Shown here: positions 54,294 through 64,000 of the stretch, in pieces
Layout: each line of letters opens with the position of its first letter
How positions within the stretch are numbered: position 1 is the stretch's first letter
Origin: Haematococcus lacustris
Taxonomy: Eukaryota; Chlorophyta; Chlorophyceae; Chlamydomonadales; Haematococcaceae
Reading direction: 5' to 3'
Length of the DNA: 64,000 bases
Assembly (NCBI GenBank): GCA_030144725.1
Contig: JASKMD010000015.1
Location: 8,715,384-8,779,383, forward strand
Notes under the pieces: generated by a model
Told to the model about the DNA's origin: nothing
Databases searched by the model: none
What the model saw: the letters and a program-made list of their open reading frames with translations, nothing else
Made by a program: the position numbers and the translations under genes

Positions 54294-57200
54294 CTACCCC
54301 CCCCCCTTTCTAATAGCTCTTAGTCTGTAACTTGTTTTGGCAATGGTGTGGGCTGCTTCTACCGCATGTCTCGTGAGCTTGTTTAGTAGCTTGGTGGCGT
54401 TGCTTTGAGTGATACCCAGGGCCATGAGGTGTTGACGTGTGTGTGTTTCATAAGTAATACCACCTATACCCAGTAGGATTGGTCTGATCTCAACCATGTG
54501 GCCTATTTTTCGCATGGTGTGTGCCAATTTGTTATGTTGATTCAGGGCCTTGTCCAGTTGCTCCATCCACCTCGAGTCCGCACAGTATTTGATTTCTACG
54601 ATGGTGATCCTTTTAATGGCTTTGCCTCGTTTGCCCGTCATCTTTTGTGGCGCCACCACGAGTATGTCTGGTCTGGTAGTGTTTTTGGTCGCTGTTGGTT
54701 TCAGGCCGAGTGCCCGTAGTGTGGTGCGTAGTGTGTCGTTAGGGAGGTCAAGGTTTTCTCTTGCGCCCTTCTCCCAGCTGCCGGTGTCCGCAAACCGGAT
54801 GCACCCGCCCAGGGTTCCTTTGCTGATGGCTTTGGCGATGAGGCGGCCAGCACCGTTATGCCTTTCTTGCACGAGCGGCAGGGTCTCGCTGCAGCCCGAT
54901 AGGAGGTGTGTGGCACTGTCGGCCTCCCCACAGAGCGGGCAGCGGTCGTCTGTCGCCTGCTTCCAACGCATAGCTAGCTTTTGGTTGTAGAGCCCTCCAG
55001 TACGGTAGAGTAGGGCGGTCCTTTGCGCGGGGGTGGAGATGGTCGCATCGGTCATCACTCTTTCGCCCGCTCCTTTGGCCGCGGCTTTGGTGATATCTTG
55101 GGTCATCTGGTAGTAGATGCTGTCTTGGTTGGCGAGACCTAACTTGTGCTTGCTGTGCATGTGTGCTCGCACGCTTTGTCGGCAGTCCGGCAGCGGGGCG
55201 AGGGTTTCGCTATCGGTCCCGTGGTTGAGCCAGATGCCCCTCTCTTTAGGTATGGTCGGGTGGTACCCTAGAGTGTTTGCCTGCTCCGGGTGTAGCGCTG
55301 CGTGTTTAGCAAGGGCATCTGCGCCTTCGTTGCCGATGATGCCCGAGTGTGCCCGGACTTTGTAGAACTGGATCGTGTCGGGGCTGTCGATGATGAGGGT
55401 GGCGATGTCCGTCAGGATGTCGTTGTGTCTATGATTGATAAGGGACATCGGGTTAGCGAGAGCTCGACGGATCTGGTAGAGAGAGCAGAGGCTGTCGGTG
55501 GCGATGCGTCTGGCCCCCGCTTTGAGTGCCGCGTGTATCGCTGTGAGTTCTGCCTTGTTGATGGTGTTGTTTTCTAGGTCGTTCATCGCAATGGTAAGAA
55601 GGGCGTTGCTTTCCGGGATATAGACCCCCGCCCCGACGCGCGCCGGGTCTGGCTCGGATGTCTTAATGCAGCTACCGTCAGTGTACGCTACTGTGGTCCA
55701 TTCGGTGATGGCCATCCGTGGTAGCGTGGTGGAGTGGTGTGTGAGTTGGTGTTGGCTGCGTGTGTGCCCCAGCGTGGGTAGAGTCCTGTCGAGCGGGAGG
55801 CGGAGGTGCTGTTTGTGGCCATTGGGGAGAGTGGCTGGCTGTTTTTGATTGTGGGGTCTGCGAAGGAGAGGGTGTGTCTCCCTGTCCGGGTGTAGGGCAG
55901 TGGCTGTGCTAGCCATCCATCCTTGTGGGTTGCCTTTCGTGGTGAGTAGTTGCCCTGCCTCATTCCATATGACGTAGACGAGGAGGGTGGCGTGTTTGCC
56001 AAGTTTGGAGCAGTTGGTATTGGTGAGGGGTATGCTGGCCAGGTGCTGGCAGTACTCTGGGTAGCGTCTTAGGGTGTCAATGTGTTTGGGGTAGGAGATG
56101 CCCTTTTTACCAGGGATTAACATGATGGTGGCCATGGCCTCCTCCTGGTGTGCTGAGTGTATAGCATGGTTGACGCATTTCAAGGCCACCGCATCATCGG
56201 CTGGTACATTCCATGTGGATAGCCCAGTGTGGCGTACCAGTAGGCAGTTGTGGTGTGCCCCAAAGGCCGTGTCATTGATGTCAGGGCTCCAGTAGGTAGT
56301 GGTTTCCGGTCTAACTGTGAGTGGATCAGCCCACCTTTGGACGGTACTTGGAAAGCTGCGTGTGGTGTGTAGGGTGGTGAGGGCTTTGTCTTGTGCCAGT
56401 CTCAAGGGGTGGCGGCTGCTCTGTGTGTCATGTCTCCTGAGGAGGGCCACCAGTTCTGTGGCCCGGTTGCGTGTGTGTGGTGTGTGTTGTAGCCAAGCGT
56501 GTAGGTGTTGGTGTTGTTGTTTGGTTAGAAGGCCTATTGTGCGGCCCGACTCATCGTGAACCGTTACATGTTGCACTAGGTCGTGCTTGGGCATGATGGG
56601 CTCTCCCGTGCTGAGGTTCATCGCGGGGGTGGTCATGTGGGGGTGCAGTTGGAGGAAGGTTTCGCATTTGCCCGTCCCGACGATGTCCGTCTGCGGGTTG
56701 ATGGGGTACGTGTGGAAGGTGGCCTTCGAGTGAAGGTTGGTGCACCGGGGTAGCCAGGTGTGCGGGTCCGGCAGTCCCTGCCGGGTGTGTGTTGGCAGCT
56801 GTGTGTCAGGCCGCGCGTATCTAGCTTCTTGTATCCTCTTATTTTCCTCTTCATAGTCGCTGCGTCGCGCCAGGTAGTCCAGGTGTGCCGTGATGAGAGG
56901 TGCCGGTTCGAGGGTGGGGCGCCAGTGAACTCGTATGAGGTCCGAGTGCGCTGACTGACGCATAGTCGTTTTGAACTCGTTGCTGCCAAACTTGCATATT
57001 GGGCACAGCCAGTGGCCTGGTTCTTTGTGTCCCGACAGGAGGGCTTCCTCAAGGCAGGCTGGGTGGTAGGCCCTCTTGCAGTTGTGGCACATTGGGCTGT
57101 CTCCTCTTGGTAGCCAGCATAGCTCACATGTGCATACGTCTTTAGCCTCTTCCCTGCTGATGGGTTCTATGTGTGTGGGTGTATAGCCTTCTTCTGCACA

Positions 57201-57569
57201 TAGTGGTAATGCCCATTTATCTATGATTGTGGGCTTCCAATGCACCTTGTAGTAGCTTTCTTTGTTGATGCCGTCCCATTGCCATCCATCTATGCTGGTG
57301 ATGGCCTCTTGGTGGCCGTACATGGCCCCTAGTATGCTGCCTAGGTCCTTGGGTTTACAACGGCAGGCTTTATCCACCTTCCAGCTGGAGAGCCCTGGGA
57401 GGTCGAGGCCTATTATGTGCACTATATCCTCCGGGATGGTTTGTATCTGTCTGCCCTCAGTGTTCCGTTTCGTGCCCGCCTTGGGTCGGGCGGGTTTTGT
57501 TGGGGGCGGTTGGGTTTCCCTGTTCTCTCGCTTTAGCAGCCGGGAGCTACTCTTGATGTTGTGTTGCAT
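54294..57569 (-). CDS. Dualen second open frame: PHD finger, RNase H and restriction-like endonuclease
   Basis: The frame starts at a true ATG at 57569, overlapping the end of the upstream frame by 23 nt, and runs 1091 codons. A PHD finger lies near residues 147-195 (CTCELCWLPRGDSPMCHNC, WLCPICKFG). RNase H shows YTDGS, NKAELTAIHAALK, ATDSL and HSGIIGNEGADALAKH. The C-terminus has a zinc site CPLCGEADSATHLLSGC and the restriction-like core RPDILVV with EIKY, the PD-(D/E)xK pattern. RNase H removes template RNA; the endonuclease can nick target DNA for priming. Translation probably needs reinitiation or a frameshift at the overlap. The frame is intact. Confidence 0.85.
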   Translation of the reverse strand: MQHNIKSSSRLLKRENRETQPPPTKPARPKAGTKRNTEGRQIQTIPEDIVHIIGLDLPGLSSWKVDKACRCKPKDLGSILGAMYGHQEAITSIDGWQWDGINKESYYKVHWKPTIIDKWALPLCAEEGYTPTHIEPISREEAKDVCTCELCWLPRGDSPMCHNCKRAYHPACLEEALLSGHKEPGHWLCPICKFGSNEFKTTMRQSAHSDLIRVHWRPTLEPAPLITAHLDYLARRSDYEEENKRIQEARYARPDTQLPTHTRQGLPDPHTWLPRCTNLHSKATFHTYPINPQTDIVGTGKCETFLQLHPHMTTPAMNLSTGEPIMPKHDLVQHVTVHDESGRTIGLLTKQQHQHLHAWLQHTPHTRNRATELVALLRRHDTQSSRHPLRLAQDKALTTLHTTRSFPSTVQRWADPLTVRPETTTYWSPDINDTAFGAHHNCLLVRHTGLSTWNVPADDAVALKCVNHAIHSAHQEEAMATIMLIPGKKGISYPKHIDTLRRYPEYCQHLASIPLTNTNCSKLGKHATLLVYVIWNEAGQLLTTKGNPQGWMASTATALHPDRETHPLLRRPHNQKQPATLPNGHKQHLRLPLDRTLPTLGHTRSQHQLTHHSTTLPRMAITEWTTVAYTDGSCIKTSEPDPARVGAGVYIPESNALLTIAMNDLENNTINKAELTAIHAALKAGARRIATDSLCSLYQIRRALANPMSLINHRHNDILTDIATLIIDSPDTIQFYKVRAHSGIIGNEGADALAKHAALHPEQANTLGYHPTIPKERGIWLNHGTDSETLAPLPDCRQSVRAHMHSKHKLGLANQDSIYYQMTQDITKAAAKGAGERVMTDATISTPAQRTALLYRTGGLYNQKLAMRWKQATDDRCPLCGEADSATHLLSGCSETLPLVQERHNGAGRLIAKAISKGTLGGCIRFADTGSWEKGARENLDLPNDTLRTTLRALGLKPTATKNTTRPDILVVAPQKMTGKRGKAIKRITIVEIKYCADSRWMEQLDKALNQHNKLAHTMRKIGHMVEIRPILLGIGGITYETHTRQHLMALGITQSNATKLLNKLTRHAVEAAHTIAKTSYRLRAIRKGGG

Positions 57570-60500
57570 GTTCGGTCACGTGCGTCGCTTCGGTCGGTGT
57601 GGGCTTCTTGGCAGTCACATACGCCCTAATATCAGCGTAGCGGTGTTTTGTGTCTTCCTCGACGTCGGTTGGTGCAAGCTCCGTCAGACCCGCGGCCCAT
57701 GGTTTAATGAGTCTTTGCGCAGCGGGCAGGTCTAGGGTGGTGTCTCGTTTGGCTGCGATGTCTTTCGCTTCTGTTGTGGTTGGGCATCTGTCCTGGGTCG
57801 CCATGGTCGTTAGTCTGTTGAGGGCGATATAGTGTTTTTGTTTAACTTTGTTGTGGAAGCGTTCTTTAAGCATCTTTCCTGATATGATGTAGGTATGGCC
57901 AGCGATGGTGTGTTGGAGCTCTGTGGCATGTCGGATGCCCAAGCTTTTGAGGCACGTCATGCAAGCACTAACTATGTCGAGTGGAAGGGGGCTGGTATTC
58001 TGTGTGATGAGTTGTCCAAGCAGTTTGGTTTCCTTATGGTAGAGTTCTTGTCCTTCCTGGGTGGCAGTGAGCTGCGCCGTGGTGGCATGTAGGAGTTGTC
58101 TGGCTCGTAGGGTGTGTCGCAGCATAATGAGCATGCGATGTCCATGCTTGGCAGCTTGAGCGTAGAGCCAAGTGATCTGTTTGTGTAGCATGCATCTGGT
58201 TATGTGGGCATGTGTGGTGTCTGTGGACTGGAGGCTGTGTAGGAGGGCTGTAGTGTTTCTGGTATGGTACTCTTTGGCTGTTGAGCTGATGCCAAGGCCG
58301 AGCTTGTCGATGTCCTCCCTGACAACGGCATTGGGTGTGCCTAGTGGGAGTCTAAGTTTTTTCTTAATACATTGATTAATTGCTCTGTCGTAGAGGTCTA
58401 GGTCTCCCGGTGTGCATGGGGCTACGCAGAACACTCCGGGAAATTAAGGATGGACCAAACTCCCGACCTCGTTTTTTTGACCCAGTTTCTTTTCCGATGG
58501 AAAGATCAGAGATCATAACAAGAAGTCTTCTCTTGAACCATCGTGGAACTCTCGCTGGTTGAAGAGTTGTACCGTGTACAAAACAGTTTTTCTGAGTTTT
58601 GCGACATGCCACTTGGCATAGCTCCTCAACCGCTGAGAGTTGCACAATGGTGCAAGATGACAGCTTCACTTGTGATGTCCAAGCATTCCAATTAAAAAGG
58701 AACGGGGTCAAAATAACGAGGTCTAGGATTTTGGCAATCCTTAATTTCCCGGAGTGAAGCTATAGGCTAGACTGGGGATGATGGCTGTCTTGATGATGTG
58801 GATGGCTTGTCTGGCGCTAGCGAATGAGCGTCGTAGTCTTTCTAGCTTCTGTCTGAGTTGTGTCATCATGGCTATGTGTTGTGGTTTCCAGTTGAGCGTC
58901 ATGGTAAGTAAGACACCAAGGTAAGTGAAGGGGGAGGTCGGTTTGAGGTAGGTGACAGGTTTCCCTTGTAGCGTTACGGCTTGCAGTTCTCTACGGGCTT
59001 GCTTTTCCGCTTCTGCCATGGTGCTGCATCTGCCGGATTGGTGCGCTTTGTGGAGCGCCGCTGTGGCGAGGGTTTTGCTGTGGGATACGATTAGGTGGCC
59101 CCAATCCGAGTAGGCGGAGAGCTTGTCTGCCTGACAGCGTAGGTTGCTGATCGAGTTGCATAGGATAGCGATGTCATCGGCGTAATCGATGCTGCCGATT
59201 GTAAATCGCCCGGCACTGTCGGTTGTGTCGGATGTAAATTTGTACCCCCTCGCTCCTACTTGGAGCCATCGCAGTAAGGGTTCGATGTAGATGAGGAACA
59301 GGAAGGGTGAGAGTGAGTCGCCCTGGATGGTGCCCCGGTCTACAGGTACCGGGTCGGTGGGGCCGTAGGGAGTTCTAAAGCGCGTTGTAGCGCCCGTGTA
59401 CAGGTCCTTCACCGCGTCTGTGGCGTCGGTGGGGAAGCCAAGGTCGTGCATGATCCATAGCAGTTTGTCTTGGCAGGTGGTGTTGAAGGCACTAGTGAAG
59501 TCGACCAGTAGCGCATAGATATCTACTTTGGCTAGCTTGGCGTCTTCCAGGGCCATGACCAACATTTGGAGCTGTTGTGTGGTGTCCCTATGGGAGCGGA
59601 AGCCTGCTTGGCAGTTACTTAACATCCCGTTAGCCTCAGCATACTCGTACAGCGCCTTGGTTATGAGGCTGGTCCAGAGTTTGTAGATGGTATTGGCCAG
59701 CCCAACAGGTCTGTAGGCGTTGAGGTCTGTTTCTTGGCCCTTGTCCTTGTAGAGCAGGCAGGTGTCACTGGTTTTCCATGTTGTGGGTGTGCAGCCAGTG
59801 GCCCACATGATGATGAATAGTTGGTGTATGGTGTCCCTCATCTCCCATGGCAGCATCTTGATGATCTCGTTTTCAATGCCGTCTGGGCCAGGCGCTTTGC
59901 CCCCCGATAGTCTGCTGATGCATTCTTGAAACCCTGCTCTGTCCATGATGGCTGTGTGCATCCAGTGTATATTTTGGCAGGTGTGCAACGTGAAGGGGTC
60001 CACGGCTTTGGGGCGGGTCCAGGGGTAATTTCTGGTCTGTGTGTTTGTGTAGTGGCCTGTTTTGGGAGTCGGCGGCGTGAGCTTTTGTCTGTAGGCGGCG
60101 GTGATAATCCGGTTGAGGTCGGCCGGGGCGGTGCAGATGTTCTTGGTATCGGGGTCGGCTAGTGCCTGCAGTCCTTTGTGGTCGGTGCGAGAAGGGCGTA
60201 GTATGTATTTGTTGGCTTTTTTGGGTTGGGTGCTGATGAGGTGTTGCATTCTGAGACGCGCCTGTGCAATGGCAAGTGCGGAGTCGTCGTCATCTAGCTT
60301 GTGGATTTGGTCGCGATAGGAGTTGGTCAGCTGGGCGAGCGCGGCTTGCACGAAATTTTCGGTTGTACCGTCGCCCTGGCGTGCTTGCACCGCCTCCCTT
60401 ACCTCCGCGTTGATCGTGTCTGTCTCTGGGAGTAGGTCATCGATAGACGGGTGGACGTTGTTTTGTTTGTAGAACATTCTAGCCTTCCGGCTGAGTTCTC

Positions 60501-62409
60501 TGGTGGTTTTGAGCTTCTTCCCCAGTGCCAGTCTGATCTTGCACATGCTCCTGCGTTGGTAATGCTGGCCTCCTCTGGTCAATGTCTTGGTGTTGCATGT
60601 CTGCATGGCAGTTCCCCTGCAGGTTTCCAGGAGCGTTGTGAGCATGGTGGCTGCGGTGTCGACAGCTTCTCTAGCCGGGAGGCCTGCAACTAGTGTCAAG
60701 CGTTGTGGTTGCTGTGGGCTGGCCTTGTCTAGTGTGGTCAGGAAGTGGGTAGCGTCTGTGTACATGGGAGCTAGGTATGCTGTCAGTTGTGCATGCAGTT
60801 GTGGAGCGCCTGAGCTGGGTTGTTGCACTCCAAGCCGGTATGCTTCCCTATCCTTGTTGGTGATTGGGGTGGTGAGAATGGTGTGGCTGTGTTTTAAGGG
60901 TTGATGTGTGGCTGCTAGATCTAGGCCCAGTCTGGTAGTGGTGAGTGTGGCGGTGAGCGGTCTGTGGTCGCTGAGGTACGCGTTTGTGTCGACGTGTGTG
61001 CGATGCCCAGGGCCTTGTCTCGCGTCGCGCGTCAAGATGGCGTCGATGCGGCTGTTGCAGTGTGGTTGCTGGTAGGTCCAGGCCCGGTCGCCTGGGTCAG
61101 CTTCAGATAGGCGCATCTCTGTGGCGAACTCCCTCATCATGTGGTCTTGTGTGTATTCAGTGTGTTCGGAGCGGTCCTCTGCCCTCATCGTGGCGTTGAT
61201 GTCTCCCGCCAGAATGAGTGAGCCGGGCAGGTGTCCCGTGGCTGTTCGTATGTGTTCTTGCATCTTTCTCCTTAATGGGATCGCGTCGTCGTTGTTCCCT
61301 GACGGCCAGTACGTGGCAACGAGTGTAAGTTCCTCGCTTTGCCGTTGGCGGAGGCTTAGGATGACGCATCGGGTGTTTACATCCGCATCTGTACACGGCG
61401 GCAGCATGGTGGTTTGCATCTGGATAGCTAGATCGTGTCTGATGCCAATGAGGACCTCACTATGGCCTTCGTGACGGTGGACGGTGTAGTTGGGCATGAC
61501 CCTCTTCAGCCAGCCAGAGCTAGGTTTGTTGCTCTTGGGTTGGGTCATAGTCTCAGTGAGGATCAAGATGTCCGGGCTATGTTTGTGCACCAGGTTTAGG
61601 ACCTCGTTTCTAGATCTGCATAGGCCTCTGACATTGAAGGTTGTGAGGGTGATGTGTTGCCTGTTGTGGGTTGCTTGGGGCAGTTCGGTTGGGGGGTTAT
61701 TGTGTTGGCTCGTGCGAGAGTCATTGTCCGGCGTGGTTTGTGGTGTCTCAGCTAAGGCGGGGTTCAGCCTTGTGGTGTGGGCTCCGGTAGTGGGTTTGCG
61801 GAGGTATTGGGACATGAGGGTTTGTGTGTGCGTGTCGTTGCGGTGTGCCTTGGTGGCTCGTACCCGCTTAGCGGACGGGCCAATGTTGGTATCGACACGC
61901 GTGGTGGGTCGATTGGTACGCGGCGTACCTGAGGGGACTGGCGGGCGGAGGGTAACAGTGGGAATGTCCCGGCGCTGTCGCGACCGGGCAGGTTCCTCGT
62001 GTAATGGAGTGTCCTCTACTGTAGTGTTGCGCTTGGTGTCTAGTGTAGAGTTCTTGTCGGCGTCAATGGTAGTCACGGACGGTGGGGCGAGTATCTCTCC
62101 TACCTCTATGTGGTTGGTGAGATCAATCGGGTCAGTGTGATCTTGAAAGTGTGCTGCTAGTGCTGATGCGGTGGTGGCCTCCAACGGGTCCGCTATCCAG
62201 ATCTCCCTCCTAACGAACCTTGTGTGTCTCACGTTGCCTGTGCAGATGGTGAGCAAGTTCCCTTGGAGGCGTCCCCAGTCGTTAGGTGTGGAGAGTGGTT
62301 TTGGCACACGGTTGAATGAGTCCAGCTGGTACCAGCCTTGTTGTGTGTGTTTAATGACAGTTGCATGGTGGTGTGATAGCAAGATAACAACATCAGTGTG
62401 TGTCGCCCC
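57547..62409 (-). pseudogene. Dualen first open frame, main part: protease His half, APE endonuclease and reverse transcriptase, interrupted
   Basis: Coding segments 62409-58757 and 58431-57547 belong together; the 325-bp MITE between them adds a stop. From the start: HHHATVIKHTQQGWYQLDSF (His box of the Josephin-like cysteine protease); APE endonuclease with FNVRGL, LILTET, LAGDINATM, SRIDAILT and YLSDHRPL; reverse transcriptase with GGKAPGPDGIENE, LVDFTSAFNT, GTIQGDSLSPFLF, SIDYADDIAIL and the thumb; then a helical region with IRHATELQHTIAGH. All catalytic motifs are intact, so this copy was lost through insertions rather than slow decay. Confidence 0.85.
58432..58756. mobile_element. MITE inserted in the Dualen reverse-transcriptase frame
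   Basis: The ends cactccgggaaattaagga are inverted copies, and similarity continues for about 60 bp (words gacctcgtt and ttttgaccc). The flanking dinucleotide AA occurs on both sides as a 2-bp target duplication. Removing the element and one AA rejoins the reading frame (YSF joined to CVAPC). There is no coding capacity. Confidence 0.88.
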
Positions 62410-63011
62410 GGGGCTGGCGGTGAGGCACCTCCACGCGGTGGCCCTGGTAACAATCCGCGTTGACTTCGGTCGCACGGATTGGCTAAGCTACCTCACCACC
62501 GCACCCAGCGGTATATAAATTGGGATGCAACGGGAAAGCCTTCCCAGGCTTGAACGGGCACCGCTTTGTCCAGCGGAATACAAATGAGGTCCGGGTGCCG
62601 CACACGACCGCTGCGGGTCACCGAGCTGTTGTGGAGTTGCTGGCGTCGTCAAGGAGGGAGCAGAGCTACCTCAACGCGGGACGTTGGCTGACAGCTGAAG
62701 TTTGGACTTTTGGAGCCTGAACTTCAGCTTCTAGTGCGACATCTGGCGGACAAGGCTGGAATTGCTCTCGTCAACGAGGAGAAGAGATAAGGCCAGCTGC
62801 CGAGTGCACTAGTCTTTGCTCCTCTCATGCCTCTTTGTTTGCCTTGGGTGCTAGCTGTGGTCTGTGGCTACAGCTAGGGCAGCTTGGTGGGGACATGTCC
62901 AGCCTGTGTCCAACGTTTGGAGGTGGGAGCAGGCCGCGCCACAGGCGGAAGCTCCTCCCTTAATGCACGCCGGTTTGTACCGGAGTAGTTTTCTTTCTTC
63001 TTCTTTCTTTC
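62410..63011 (+). mobile_element. 602-bp non-autonomous LINE/SINE insertion with 11-bp target duplication
   Basis: The insertion is flanked by tgtgtcgcccc at 62399-62409 and 63012-63022. The insert is in plus orientation and ends in a pyrimidine tail (ttttctttcttcttctttct). Its last 90 bp (ggtgggagcaggccgcgcc, ctcccttaatgcacgccggt) match the Dualen 3' end. The rest does not match the Dualen coding sequence in the window. A TATATAA word occurs at 62512. Removing it rejoins the Dualen protease reading frame. Confidence 0.85.
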
Positions 63012-63634
63012 TGTGTCGCCCCCGTGCTTGCAATAGCTGTAGTGATCACCTCTGGTGTGATACTGTGGGTTGGTAGGTAGATTGTTGCTGGGTGCAGGTA
63101 CGTGCGCATCTCATGGTGCTGGCGGTGTAGGTAGTGGTTCAGTGTGTCAGACGAGAACTTGCCTTTCTCGTGATAGATGTGGTCAGTATTGAAGGATCGA
63201 ATTGTATGCCCTGCTTCTCGTGCTGCTTGTGCTAGATGTTGTAGGTGCTCGGCTAGTTGCTTGCAGTGTCTGATGACTGCATGGTAATCTATGCATTTCT
63301 TTCCCATGGCCATGTTGAATGCATGTACCAGGCAGCATTCTTCGTGTTGCCCTTCCATGTAGGGTTGTGCAGGGTTGTGGGTCGGTGTATATGTGGGGCC
63401 GGGTGCTGTAGTGTTGCGATCATGGTCGCATGTTTGTTCCGCATGGCTGATGATGTGGTGAATGCCCTTTTCCTCACACCGGCGTATCTGCTCCCGTGAG
63501 CGGATATTAGGCGTGATGACAAAGAGTTGGTGCATAATCCGCTTGGTTGCAGCAGGAATGTGCAAGAGGGGTGTGGCTGTCGTTTTCAAGGAGTCCAGTT
63601 CGGGCGGCCCCAACATGGGGGTGGTAATGTTCAT
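63012..63634 (-). CDS. Dualen first open frame, 5' part: protease Cys half
   Basis: The frame starts at a true ATG at 63634 (MNITTPMLGPPELD). The block MEGQHEECCLVHAFNMAMGK resembles the Q...C...H-x-L-N box of Josephin-type cysteine proteases (deubiquitinase fold); the His box follows after the insertion. Dualen is known to encode a cysteine protease. The frame continues into 62409 once the 602-bp insertion and one target duplication are removed. Bases 63635-64000 probably hold the element's 5' untranslated region; I see nothing else there. Confidence 0.7.
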
Positions 63635-64000
63635 GCAAATACTCTCTCAAATCTGCACCGTTTTAGATACCGTTTATCACATTGGTATCTGCAAAGCAAT
63701 GCGCGTCATTTGATCATCAGCGCAAGCCATTGGAGTCTTTGCTCGCGTACTGCCACATGTGCCCGCGAACAAATAACAGCGGCGAGACGGGTATCCTTGG
63801 GACGGTGAGCCACATCCCTGTGGCGCCATCTATCTGGCGCAGTGAGCGGGTTGTGCACACATGGAATGTCCGGCAAACACCCATCGCGATGCCTGCCGGG
63901 CGTGCAGGGCACCTAGACGGGGTGAATGAAACATATCATCGTACTCGCTTCCGCCGAATACACCATATGGGTCGGCGCACACTAAGGTATCACCGGGTTA

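Larger units (their letters stand above)
54165..63700 (-). mobile_element. Dualen/RandI-type non-LTR retrotransposon, nearly full length, with two nested insertions
   Basis: On the minus strand the element starts right of 63634 and ends in a (TTC)n tail at 54200-54165. It encodes, in order, a cysteine protease, an APE endonuclease, reverse transcriptase, PHD finger, RNase H and a restriction-like endonuclease. Having both endonuclease types plus RNase H and a cysteine protease is the defining set of Dualen, described from Chlamydomonas. It is interrupted at 62410-63011 and 58432-58756. The 5' boundary is not determined. Confidence 0.85.

Overview
The window looks like nuclear DNA of a green alga of the order Chlamydomonadales. 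Genes are intron-rich with short phased exons, GC content is high and strewn with G-run micro- and minisatellites, OPR-type organelle proteins are present, and a Dualen-type LINE and chromodomain Ty3 elements occur. The wording of several repeats resembles what I remember of Haematococcus lacustris. That species call is an inference. No bacterial, plasmid or phage features are visible.

Layout. 1-8.1 kb: a Ty3/gypsy element whose pol carries a chromodomain plus PHD finger, its LTR, the gag start of a second copy behind it, and then a decayed transposase-like gene with a 778-bp inverted duplicate of its middle. 8.1-16.5 kb: a small three-exon gene, a relic of a Fanzor/TnpB-like nuclease, a gene for a Gln/Pro-rich protein, and a permuted tRNA-Pro gene on the minus strand. 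17.8-24.2 kb: UTP18, 11 exons, with one extra base in a poly-G run. 25.8-28.1 kb: an OPR/RAP-like gene (minus). 29.5-33.0 kb: a VAMP7-type R-SNARE, 8 exons. 34.6-36.0 kb: a MITE, then a second Fanzor-like relic hit by a short LINE fragment. 36.7-38.0 kb: the ubiquitin-eL40 fusion, 7 exons. 39.4-43.1 kb: phospholipid N-methyltransferase (minus), one intron of which is a 2.5-kb G-rich minisatellite. 43.6-45.8 kb: a second OPR copy. 47.6-49.8 kb: an RP2/TBCC-domain gene (minus). 50.4-64.0 kb: transposon territory, with a copia fragment and a nearly full-length Dualen LINE that was itself hit twice.

The host genes are unrelated housekeeping genes: ribosome biogenesis (UTP18, eL40), membrane fusion (VAMP7), phosphatidylcholine synthesis (PLMT), small-GTPase/ciliary function (RP2-like) and probable organelle RNA metabolism (the OPR pair). 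They do not form one pathway. Exon junctions were worked out by hand from splice signals, preserved reading phase and similarity to remembered family sequences; the phases of UTP18, VAMP7, UBA52, PLMT, RP2 and both OPR genes close exactly, apart from the one noted frameshift.

The most unusual items are the permuted tRNA-Pro with complementary flanks and a Pol III terminator, the two Fanzor-like relics, and the Dualen element whose nested insertions can be dated relative to each other by target-site duplications.
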